Positions 55,301-64,000 of a DNA stretch of 64,000 nt are shown here, in pieces. The stretch is taken from NCBI GenBank assembly GCA_002118135.1, contig BDIU01000215.1, forward strand, positions 1 to 64,000. The letters run 5' to 3'. Each line of letters opens with the position of its first letter. Positions within the stretch are counted from its first letter, which is position 1. Under the pieces are notes generated by a model. It was given only the letters and a program-made list of their open reading frames with translations. It was not told the origin of the DNA and searched no databases. This DNA is from Trebouxia sp. TZW2008. Lineage: Eukaryota > Chlorophyta > Trebouxiophyceae > Trebouxiales > Trebouxiaceae. A program made the translations under genes and the position numbers.

Positions 55301-57936
55301 TTCTGTCCTTCTGACTGTTGAGTCTGCATGCAACAGTTGATGTTCAGTGCATGGAATTTTCTGCCTTGGCTGAGGCTTCTGCTGCTTTGGCCTCTGCTAG
55401 GCCACGACTATGCTAGGGTCTCAGCGTTCTGGTCTTCTGCCTCCCTTGTTGCTTGCTGGGCACGCTGCAGATATGCTTTCAGGTATTCTGAGCACTGCAT
55501 GATGCCGACAGGTCAGGACAAGCCACTCTGCTGACAGCCAACAGGATGTGTTTGGCGTAGTCAAGAAGGCCCTTTGACAGACAGGCCTGACATGAACCGA
55601 CGGTGAGTTTGGCATTTGATGACAATTCTGTCAGCAACACGTAAACAGTGGTGACTTGGGGCATCAAAGACATGGTCATATTGGATCAGTATAACAAATC
55701 TCCCCAGCCTTACATGACACCAGAGGTACCTGCTGACATGCTGACAGAAGATGCAACACAGAGCTGCCATGCTGCATTGTAGGATCATGATGCCACAAGG
55801 CAGCACCCCTGATTAATTGATCACTTGTCACTGACCTGCTCAATCTGTTGGGCCTGTGTCTTTTGCTCATTCAGCGTTCTCAGCAAATCATCTAGCTCTT
55901 TGTCAAGGCGACCCAGCGCCTGGCCTTGCTCGCGGGCAATTCTGGCTGCATTGGACTGCGCCTCTTGAACAATGCCCGCAGCCTCTCGCTTTGCTCTGGC
56001 AACTGTGGCAGCAGCTTCAGACTGTGCTTGATCCCGATCCTCTTCCAGCTTCTTGGCTGCTGCCTCAGCTTGCCGAATCAGGTCCAGTTGCTCCTGTGCC
56101 TGCGTGTATGCAACCGCACGATATGTATGGATGCATAAGACCAGAGCGTAAGCGCTATGCTCAATGCTTGGTGATGCAAGCATCAAATTTTCAGCACTTG
56201 TAGGCTGCTGCTAGTCATTGCAAGCTTTTGGAGATAAGCACTGACAAGAAAAGAGCACCAAGTCGATCTTGATCAATTTGAAACAGTCAGTGTGTTGAGC
56301 TTGAGCTGCAGAGTGGCATGTTTGCAGCAATAGGAGCTGCTAGGCAACAACTGTATTACTGCATAGTGACACAGTCATCCCTTCTAGCCTCTTGGGGGGC
56401 ACAGCAGCTCTGCGCCAGACCTGGACATAGGTCGTGCATAAAGATCTTGGTAACCAGATCAGAATTGCTGAGAATGGTACAAACATGTGCTTCGCACCTG
56501 CTGCTGGGCAGGTTTAGTTGCCTGCTGGGCCTGCTGTTGCTGCTCCTTGGCCAGCTTGTCTGCTTTGGCTTGAAACTCCTGAAGAGTTGCCACTGCATTG
56601 CTCTCTGCCTTGGCCAAAGCTTCTGCTGCCTGAGCTTGAGCGTCTGCCAGCGCTTTAGCCCTTTGATCCTCAGCATTCTTTACGGCTTGTTGACTTTCCT
56701 GCAAGAAGTTAAGCTCAGTTGAGACATCATGTTCGAACTGTCTCTGGCATACATTGTTTCACCTTGATGCCCAAGCCGATGTGTCTGATGATGTGAGATA
56801 GCTGAATCAAAAAGCCAGTAGGAAGATGCTGCAGAAGGGTGGAAGAGCATGATTGGCAAAAGCAGCATGTCATTCTGTTTGCTTTCAAACACGCAGCTGT
56901 CTCATCTTTCGCATCACGCTTGCAGTGATGGCGCCAGTGCAAGTTGGCAGAGGCCACGCTTTGATAACAGCACACTAAAGCCACCAGACTCCTGATGCAA
57001 AGACGTGTCCATTACCCTTTGAAGCCTCTGTGCCGTGTTCTTCTGTTGATTGAGCGCTTTCTGTGAGTTGTCCAGCTGCTTCTGTAGGCGGCTCATGATG
57101 TCTGCCTGCTCTGCTTGCTGCGCAGCTGCACGCGCCAGCTGTGCTTCAGGTCCTTGACGTCTTCCACTCTGCAATTGCAACATAGTACAGGTCAGCAACG
57201 CATGGTGCCTCTTTTTTAATTTCTGGGTGAAATTGCTTTGCGTACACGCATCAAATCGCAAAATGGCAGTCACAGCCCATTGCAACATCTTTCAAATGGA
57301 GCTCAGAAGCTTACACAATGATGCTTGAGTGGCAACTCTTGAGGAGCAGTGAGCAAGATCTGGTTCAAACACTCAAAAAGCAAGGGCAGAGGCCAACAAG
57401 CGCTGCACCACGAGGGCTCACCCCGATGTTGTCGGCCAGATCAGAGAGCGCTGGACCATCCTGCCGACGCGACTGCAGAAGTTGCTGCATCTCTGTCTCG
57501 ATGTCTCCTGACTGAGTCCTGCTGAGTGTAGCGCCAGCTGCCGTCGCACTGGGTACAGACGCCACCTGTAATAAGAATTCACATTGCATGTGCTGAGACT
57601 GGCCAATGATGTTAGCTTGGAAGGTAATCCCTGTGCTGGCTTTAGCGAAGCATGTCATGCTGCAATAGCTCAAAACCTTCGAACGGGTGACTCCTCGATT
57701 TTTTGACTCACCATAGCAACGCTGGCCAGCACTGTCCAAAACACTTGCAATGCGCTTTGCGGATGTTTAGGCTGCGGGCTGTCATTGTTTGTCTTAGAAC
57801 AGCGGGTCACCAAAACACCATGCCCGGGCAGTCTCTGTTCTGGCCGAAATGATGCGCATCGACGAACGCCAAACACCTGGCGGCAGCGTCCCTGACCGCG
57901 CACCAAACACAGCTTTGGCGTCAATGCGAACGCCAT
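40377..57936 (-). CDS. Novel 34-exon coiled-coil / membrane-anchored GFFD-repeat protein, probably plastid, 1341 aa
   Basis: Unrecognised. Exons 1-10: 57936-57712, 57565-57422, 57168-57016, 56698-56498, 56099-55836, 55104-54904, 54373-54170, 53477-53262, 52837-52745, 52184-52109. Then 24 repeat exons, the last at 40435-40377 with TGA. All phases agree. The N terminus (about 1-60) is basic with almost no acidic residues, as in a transit peptide. A hydrophobic stretch ALQVFWTVLASVAMVASV (62-79) followed by SATAAGA could be a lumen-targeting signal or membrane helix. Residues 124-536 are Ala/Glu/Gln/Lys-rich coiled coil, in five exons of 201-264 bp that look duplicated. VALAAVLVGGLGAFLYF (537-553) is a membrane helix. 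From 593 on, 24 units follow, each starting GFFD and ending S-x-G-R-P-x-S-P. The units are Ser/Pro/Arg-rich, net basic and predicted disordered. The architecture suggests a tethered multivalent scaffold; location and partner are unknown. Confidence 0.88.
41870..42262 (-). repeat. Interspersed array of a CAGCCATGTGAC element in a GFFD-gene intron
   Basis: About ten copies of 'cagccatgtgac' or one-base variants at irregular 20-60-bp spacing, many preceded by 'ctggcag' or 'gatga'. The core contains CATGTG. It fills most of one intron and is not an echo of the flanking exons. Confidence 0.75.
42869..42928 (+). repeat. (ATTC)n microsatellite, ~14 perfect units
   Basis: Perfect tetranucleotide run inside an intron of the GFFD gene. 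Its perfection points to recent expansion. Confidence 0.98.
43840..43990 (+). repeat. Purine-rich imperfect repeat ('aggcaggca' / 'atgaaggtcaggaag')
   Basis: Two to three ~45-bp units of 'gcaggcaggcaatgaaggtcaggaagcg'-like sequence in a GFFD-gene intron. Open in one + frame as a Lys/Arg-rich peptide, which is a compositional effect. Confidence 0.6.
46843..48599 (-). repeat. Large (1757-bp) intron of the GFFD gene with a ~160-bp repeat family
   Basis: The longest intron within the repeat-exon array. Between about 47380 and 48150 five related segments (near 47420, 47575, 47735, 47875, 48030) share 'cttcaa-tngtgcag-gcagcaa' and 'ccttgcagtccc-tgtgttgtg'. On the - strand they read as variants of T-V-K-G-L-Q-x-x-L-x-A-L-H-K-L-K. 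No complete exon with both splice sites in phase 1 was found. Confidence 0.5.
51905..51986 (+). repeat. 16-bp minisatellite, 5 copies, next to a repeat-exon acceptor
   Basis: Five head-to-tail copies of 'gtcaggtgtaacttg(g/a)' in the intron immediately upstream (- strand sense) of exon 51895-51827, only ~10 bp from the acceptor. It therefore replaces or contains the polypyrimidine/branch region of that intron. Confidence 0.9.
52930..53075 (-). repeat. Echo copies of the membrane-helix exon acceptor
   Basis: Two short copies (near 52955-52990 and 53030-53070) of the acceptor and start of exon 52837-52745 ('accagcacagcagcaagc'). They lie on the acceptor side, as elsewhere. Confidence 0.7.
53490..53760 (-). 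repeat. Echo copies of coiled-coil exon 8 acceptor
   Basis: Three copies (about 53555, 53635, 53730) of the acceptor and first ~25 bp (A-K-Q-Q-T-E-Q) of exon 53477-53262, spaced ~80-95 bp and lying upstream in transcription. A donor-side echo of the same exon is at 53195-53240. Confidence 0.85.
55150..55480 (-). repeat. Two dead copies of coiled-coil exon 6
   Basis: 55380-55475 reads R-A-Q-Q-A-T-R-E-A-E-D-Q-N-A then stops at a TAG. 55155-55225 is a shorter, more decayed copy. Both precede the intact exon 55104-54904 and resemble its first third. Confidence 0.85.
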
Positions 57937-59454
57937 GCCGGCACGTATGTCGGTGCGTTCCCTATAGCATTGGGTGATCACGTTTGGATCAAAGCAACAT
58001 GATAGGACCCTCTGCAAGGAGCGAGCTTTATGACCATATTATGTCCTCTGCCTACCGGGCACCTCACAATTCAAGCAGCACAGCATGCAAAGCACCGCAA
58101 GCACGTATTCTATAAGCGTATCCAAGTCTGTTCTGAGTAGAGAGAGTCATCGCATGGCTTCCAAAGATCCTTGCTGGAGCTATGCGAGAGCAAAAGGCAG
58201 GCTGATGCTACTGGCTCAACACACAGGAAAGTTCAGTTCCGCCCCTTTCTTCTTTCCTCTCCTTGCTGTTGCTTGTGAATACTGTGGCGCGCTTGCCCTT
58301 GCTTTTCCAGCCATATGCCAGGAATAGCAAAAGCATCGTTCACCTCAAGCTGTCGTTGTCAGCAGTGGCATTTACCACGCCAGGTGCAGCAAAGCACTGT
58401 CTTCAGCAATGACAGATAAGCACAGATCTCGGCAACTCTGCATTGAAAGAACCAGTGTGATGAAACAGCTGATACACTGCATGGTGCTCTATCAGCAGCC
58501 AAGCAGTCAACACAGCTTGGCTGGAGTGGAGCTTCCTGGTTAGGCTCAACCTGGGAACAATTTCCATATCTTGTTTGATGCAACAGAGCTGTTGATCAAC
58601 AAGGCGTTGATGGAGTACTGCAAAACAAAAGGGATGACTGTCCATTTCTGCACAAACGGACTGCAATCCCTTTGCTTATTTATGCCGAGAGTTAGATCAG
58701 CAAAGCACTCCTCTTCAAGTGTTTTGAGAGCCTGCTTGCAGCACATTGCGTCAAGTGCTGCGGACTCTGCAAGTTTTGCTCACCATCATCTGTGCCAGTC
58801 ATTCATTGCGATTTGAGAATTGCAATACCCTCATGCTTAGCATAGCAGACACAAGGGCGCTGCAGAATACCGACTACATTGCTGAGACACCAGAAGCGCA
58901 CTGACTGTGCATACAATCATACACTCCAGCACAAAGTCCTGCATGTGTCCCGTCAGAACTCAGCCAGACTCTATGGCTTGCTTGATTGACCTGACGCTGT
59001 GACAGCTTTGGGCAACATTTGACGTAAAGGCAAATCGGCTGAAAGCACAAACCGGCTATGTATGGCCGTTTGTGCTATTCCCAGGTCTGCTGGTGAATGT
59101 CACAATGCAGATCCATTTATACGTATTGCAAAAATCTTGCTGGTGAAGGTGAAAGTGACAGTTTGGCTCAACAGTCACTGTTCTACAGTACCTGGCCTTG
59201 ATGCTGCACTGTGCCTTAGGCTGCTTCTTCCTGTGACCTGTGCACTGTCACAGCACATAAGAGCTGCAACCCACTGGGTCAAGCATGCTGCAATAGGCGT
59301 AAATGTCCTTGCCTGCTTGCCCAAGGATGAGAAGGTGCCAAACATGCAATTCCCAAATCTTATAAGGATTTGGATGTGCTCATCCCCAACCTTAAGCAGA
59401 CAAGCAAGGACACATGCAGCGCAACCGTATGTCTTGTATGCAAGCTGGTTCAGT

Positions 59455-59552
59455 TTGGTCCTGCCAAAAAGAAACAGGTTGGTCCTGTCAAAAGGAAACA
59501 GATTGGTCCTGCCACAAGGAAACATATTGGTCCCGCCAAAAGGAAACAGAAA
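59455..59552 (+). repeat. 24-bp minisatellite, 4 copies
   Basis: Four units of 'ttggtcctgccaaaaggaaac' plus 'aga'. In one frame each encodes G-P-A-K-R-K-Q-I and in another V-L-P-K-G-N-R-L; neither has other coding support. Confidence 0.95.
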
Positions 59553-59861
59553 AGGCAGATAAGTGCATGATGTCAGGTGCATAAGCAGGAGCATGTGTTT
59601 CTGCAACAGGGTGGACAAGAAGCTGCATGCAACAGCTGCTTCTGAAGCAGCAACCAGCAGGCACTCCACAATCTCCAGCTCACATTTCCAAGGCAACATG
59701 CTGCTAACACTGTGACAGCTGCTGTGAACGCGTCAGCTGCTTTGCACAACTATTTCTGCTTCTGGTTAGTCTCCAGCATATCTCTGAATGTATGATGGCC
59801 AGGGTCCAAAGTGACATGCCTAAGCAGTGACTGCAACTAAGCAAGGCGACTCGCTGTGCAT

Positions 59862-59986
59862 TCCACGCTGTGCATTCCATGCTGTGCATTCCTTGCTGTG
59901 CATTCCACGCTGTGCATTCCTTGCTGTGCATTCCACGCTGTGCATTCCACGCTGTGCATTCCTTGCTGTGCATTCCACGCTGTGCT
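59862..59986 (+). repeat. 14-bp minisatellite, ~9 copies
   Basis: Head-to-tail 'gctgtgcattccac' units alternating between an 'acgc' and a 'ttgc' ending. Open on both strands as Cys/Ile/Pro- or Asn/Ala/Gln-rich peptides by periodicity alone (14 bp is not a multiple of 3). Confidence 0.97.
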
Positions 59987-60479
59987 CAAGCAGCACCAAG
60001 AATTCTGGTAGTGTGTTTGTCTGATACAACATGCAAGATATGTCTCCATCGCTCTGGATTGGCCAAAGCAATTCCAGGAGCTGCCATACTACTATTTGAC
60101 ATGCTTGTTGACGTGCGTGAGTGCTGTCGGAGCGCTTGACTTTATTTTGGATCAGAAACAAGCAAAGCCATACTGTGGGAGCACTTCAAGCTTTCGAGTG
60201 CCCAAAGCTCTGTTACTAAGCTGATGTATGGCGAGCTGCCAAGGTGTGCCAAAGTAACAGGCGCCGCTGTGTAATCTTTGTACAAACAGCTCGTGTTAAG
60301 AAAGAAGCTGTTCTGCTGTTGTATCTCTGGTGTTGCATGAATGCAACTGTTATGAACGCATATAAATACAACGTGCATTGGGTGACTGTCAACACACCTC
60401 AAATCTGGACGAGCACATGTCGAAACAAGGATTGGTTTAAACATTACCTTTCAGGCAGACATTTTTGAAACGAAACTTT

Positions 60480-60895
60480 TGTAGCGAGTGCGTGAAGCCG
60501 ATAATAGCGGAAGCGGCGTCTCTAACGTCAGGCGCGCACGTGAAATGGCGGCTTTCTCGCATGCTGTAGTTAAATGCACGGCGGACGTGCAGAACTGAGC
60601 GGCGGCCGTGGCAGTCAAAGCGCCATTGGAAGCACGCTGAAATCAGAAGCAAACGTAACTTGCAGTCGCCGATCTGCGGAAGTGCGCGGAAGATACCGCG
60701 TTTGTCATGCGTTACGAGCAGACATCGCTATCTGCAGCGGGGATGTCATAGGTCGTCGGGTGGGTTGAAGAGCGGCCATGCATGATCACTCAAGCTGAAA
60801 GCTGAGGAGTGCATAGCCGCAGCGAACAGACATCGCGGGCAGTCTGATGTGTACAGTGTCATGAGAGGTTGACAATGTTGTAGAGCGAGTGTGCA
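60480..60895 (+). promoter_or_regulatory. CpG-rich promoter/5' leader of the amino acid permease gene
   Basis: Dense CpG (for example 'ggcgcgcacg', 'agcggcggccg') from about 60480 up to the start codon at 60896, in contrast to flanking DNA. No TATA box recognised. Confidence 0.5.
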
Positions 60896-63800
60896 ATGCA
60901 ACCCGAATGGGGCTTGGAGTCATTTGGACGTTCTCTATCAATAGGTCAGGCGAGCAACTCGGGAAAAATAACCTCGCGGGAACGGCACATATCTCTCGAC
61001 GGCTCTTGGGAAGATGGCGCATTGCAATCGATCGTCCTGGCCGGCGCAAATGACCAGCCTTTGCCCGACGTTGACTCGACACTGCCGGCAAAGTTCCACT
61101 CTACGCCACATGTACAAGAACACCGCACAGGTATGTCGCCACCGTCGCCACTCGACATTGCCTGCTACATTGCGGCAGCATCTTTTGCGCGGCCACCGAC
61201 ACCATCCAACGGCTCTATAGTCCTCCGTGGGTCTGCGATGGATTCTAGGCTGGGTGCTTGGCAAGAAACCACCAACTGGTCTGCAGGCACTTGGCTAACT
61301 GCAACAGCCCACATCATCACTGCCGTCATGGGATCAGGCATTTTATCACTGTCATGGAGCATCTCCACCATGGGCTGGATTGCTGGACCAGCCATACTCT
61401 TGAGCTTTGGTGCGGTGACTTGGTACATGTCGCTGCTGCTGGCAGATGCATACCGGCATCCTAGAGACACAGGGCCACGGAACAGGACGTACCCAGAAGC
61501 GGTGCGAGCAATCTTGGGTGATTACTGCATTACCACAGCATGCACTGATGTGGATGGCAGTAATAGCTGCAATCGAAAATGCTGGTCTAACAATCAACTT
61601 TGGCATATAGATTGCTCTCAATGCAGTGTTAGCATGCAGCAACTATAGACCTCAGACATGTTTGCGCATTATGAAACAAGAATGCGGCAAATACAGCCTG
61701 TGAAGCAAAATCTTGCATTGCGTTTGACTTCTGCTGAAGTGTCCAAGGCTACAGGACACATATGTAGAATGTGGTCACCTTTGACACAATCATCATCATT
61801 ATGGCAGGCGCAGCGCATGCATTCACACCCACTCTTCATGCCCACTGCATTGAGGAGCAGACACATGTCAAGCACCGCAGAACAGTCCGTATGTATTATG
61901 CAACTGCATTTGAAAAAGCACAAAACCTCATGCCTGATCTGCTGTTGTAACTGCTTTTCTACAGGTGGCAAGTATGTGTACTTCTGTGCTACAGTGCAAT
62001 ACATGAAGCTTGTAGTCATAGGCATCGGCTATACTATCACCGCAGCCATAAGCATGGTGTAAGTCTTCTGCTCACACTGCATTGCTTGCTGAGTAGCGCA
62101 GCAGCATGTGTCTGTATACAGCCAAGCGACTGTACATGCAAGCCTCAATTCCCAGGAGCATGTGTCTATGCACATCAGCTGTGTGCAACAAGTCTGCAGC
62201 TGTTTCCACTGTACATGAATGTCAGCAGGCAAAAGCATCAAGCAATGCTGTGCTTGCTCAGCGTCCTTGCTCAGCATATCTCCAATGTACTGCAAACAGC
62301 CTTGTGCCTTCCAGATAGCTTCATCCACTCGACATTGACTTTTGTTGAAGATGTGGATAACTGTCTTCTTGCCTCCATGATCAAGCTTTGTAATGCCATA
62401 TGATTGCATTGCAGATTTGCAGAACATGTCAAGTGGAAAAAACCTTTGTGCATTTCAGGGCTGTGCGCAGAGCCAGCTGTCTTTATTCAAAAGCAGAGGA
62501 AGCAGCTGTTGCAGAAGCTTCTGGGGGCATCATATGTCAGGTGATCATCTGACATTGCTTACATGTATATAAGCACAGCACAACACTGGTGTACGTGGTG
62601 CAATGTGCTTGCATGTATGCATATGCCTGACTCGTCTGTTGGAGCCATTGCAAGTACGGGCCAATGTGCTTTTGCATGGAAGTGTTTGCAGTACTGACCT
62701 GTGACCAACATGCGAATCCCAGCACAATGAACGACATGGCATGTTGTTGTAGAGCAAGCTACATGATTCACGTCTGCCAGGCAACCAGACTTATTCATGA
62801 TCAGCCAGGCAAGGTCAAACGCAAGCATCGTTTGACCAAGCGGCAAATTCTGCTGCAGGTGTCCAACAACCCATACATGCTAATATATGGCGGCTTCCAG
62901 ATCATTCTCAGCCAAATCCGCAATCTTGATGAACTCTGGCTGGTGTCAACATTTGTCACCCTAGTCTCTTTTGCCTATTCTGCCATTGGATTTGGCTTGG
63001 CTGTGGGCAAGACCACAGGTAAAGCTAGGTTTTCATTTCCACTTACTAGCTGTGATGTGTTGCCTATTATGTCGTGGTTGAGTCAACATCTTGGGCTTAG
63101 ACGCTGTACGCTGGAGTAAACAACAAGGACATGCATCCTGCTAGTGCCTACATGACTTTGCTGTATGCTGTGTTGTGCTTGTCCAGGAATGCCGGCTGCT
63201 TTACCCCAGAATGTGTTGTTACTTGCTGTGCTGTGCTCTGCATGCTGCTCTGTGCTCTGCATGCTGTGCTCTGCATGCTGTGCTGTGCTCTGCATGCTGC
63301 AACTGTTTTGTGCGGTCCTACATGCCGTGTTATGCTGTGTCATACGCGCATGGCATGACCCGCTGTGCCACAAGATGCATGCTATTGCATGCTGGGCTAT
63401 GCTTGGCGTGCTGTGCCATGCCTTGATTTGATGCCATGTGATTTCAATGTTGCTGCTTGCCAACAATACTGACGTCTACAAATCAAACTTGACGTCGCAG
63501 AAAGTGATCACTCAACAGGCTCAGTTGGAGGCCGCAGCTACGCTCCAGCTTCCAAGGCATGGGCTGTCATGACGGGATTGGGCAGCATGGCGTTTGCATT
63601 TGAATTTTCAGTAGTGCTTGTGGAGATACAGGTACATCTGTTGAATGAGTCACAGACACCATGCTTTCAAACAGTCAGCACACCAGCTTTGTGGCTTTGT
63701 TCTGGCATCCTGACTGCACGAGGGGCATGCTGCAGCTGCATGCTTGCTAAAGCTGGTACTTGCTGGGGCTTTGTGCTTGATCAATTGCATGGCCATTCTT

Positions 63801-64000
63801 CGACACAAGCTGAAGTAGAAGCTGCGAGCTGACCTTACCATTGCTCATCTGAAACGCAACGAGCACAGTGTTCTCACACGTCATTTCCAACTTCAAGTGT
63901 ATGCATGGTCAAGCTGTCTTATCCTGATAGCTTGTCTTGACAGTGTGTCGCTGTCACCAGGCTGAGCTTGCAAGACCCTGCTTGCAGGACACAAGAAGGC
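60896..64000 (+). CDS. Plant-type amino acid permease (AAP, AAAP family), 5' part, six exons visible
   Basis: Exons: 60896-61517, 61965-62058, 62459-62540, 62859-63018, 63519-63631 and 63988 onward, cut by the window end. Phases agree at each junction. AAPs are proton-coupled amino acid importers with about 11 membrane helices. Residues 131-163 hold the classic first helix GTWLTATAHIITAVMGSGIL, with the G-W-I-A-G-P motif straight after. LLADAYRHPRDTGPRNRTYP follows near 181-200. Later exons give Q-Y-x-K-L-x-x-I-G-I-G-Y-T-I, S-N-N-P-Y-M-L-I-Y-G, S-Q-I-R-N-L-D-E-L-W, S-F-A-Y-S-A-I-G and F-A-F-E-F-S-V-V-L-V-E-I-Q then D-T, all at the positions expected of AAPs. The hydrophilic N-terminal extension (~127 aa) is longer than in land-plant AAPs. 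Probably plasma membrane. Confidence 0.94.
63212..63312 (+). repeat. Short imperfect tandem repeat ('tgctgtgctctgca') in a permease intron
   Basis: Five to six imperfect copies of 'gctgtgctctgcat' in the intron before exon 63519-63631. No coding signal beyond composition. Confidence 0.85.

Larger units (their letters stand above)
57937..60479. other. Divergent spacer between the GFFD gene and the amino acid permease gene
   Basis: About 2.5 kb without a supported gene. CpG-rich up to ~58,010, consistent with the GFFD promoter. A 166-codon + strand ORF at 59062-59562 overlaps the 24-bp minisatellite and has a competing frame, so I do not call it a gene. Confidence 0.5.

Noticed and set aside
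59062..59562. 166-codon + strand ORF upstream of the permease gene
   Set aside because: Its open length comes largely from the 24-bp minisatellite, a second frame is equally open there, and no domain or splice context supports it.

Overview
This looks like nuclear DNA of a green alga (Chlorophyta, perhaps a trebouxiophyte; I cannot name the genus). Genes are intron-dense with GT-AG introns, proteins have plastid-type transit peptides, TGTAA-type poly(A) signals lie downstream of several stops, and the gene content is plant/algal: a tandem-domain plastid ArsA/GET3, a plant-type AAP permease, a SETD6-like methyltransferase, and the tail of a Fanzor/TnpB-like gene. I assembled the gene models by hand; reading frame and intron phase agree across every junction of the four complete models, except where I say otherwise.

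Layout: 1-114 (+) last codons of a Fanzor/TnpB-like nuclease. 540-10361 (-) 14-exon, 814-aa two-domain GET3/ARSA1. 10.4-25.1 kb: a repeat-saturated stretch holding a partly resolved, unrecognised helical-protein gene on the - strand, starting in a CpG-rich patch near 25.1 kb. 25711-29144 (-) PWWP-like nuclear protein with a very long Pro/Ala/Gln-rich region. 29774-37621 (+) 10-exon, 675-aa SETD6-like lysine methyltransferase, divergent from the PWWP gene across a CpG-rich spacer. 37.6-38.8 kb: a ~590-bp tandem duplication covering the end of the SET gene. 40377-57936 (-) 34-exon, 1341-aa protein with a transit peptide, coiled coil, one membrane helix and 24 consecutive 'GFFD...GRPASP' units, nearly all on one small symmetric phase-1 exon each. 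60896-64000 (+) first six exons of an amino acid permease, cut by the window edge.

Two things stand out. First, the GFFD protein: an undescribed (to me), basic, disordered repeat protein anchored by a membrane helix and coiled coil, with the architecture of a multivalent linker or tether, probably in the plastid. Second, a genome-scale oddity: almost every intron near a real exon holds degraded tandem copies of that exon's splice junction. Donor-side introns carry copies of the exon end plus 5' splice site, and acceptor-side introns carry copies of the 3' splice site plus exon start. These 'exon echoes' explain most of the short ORFs in the window and suggest that introns here grow by junction duplication.

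The genes do not form a pathway. Shared organisation is limited to the divergent PWWP/SET pair (both chromatin- or methylation-type proteins) and two separate plastid proteins.
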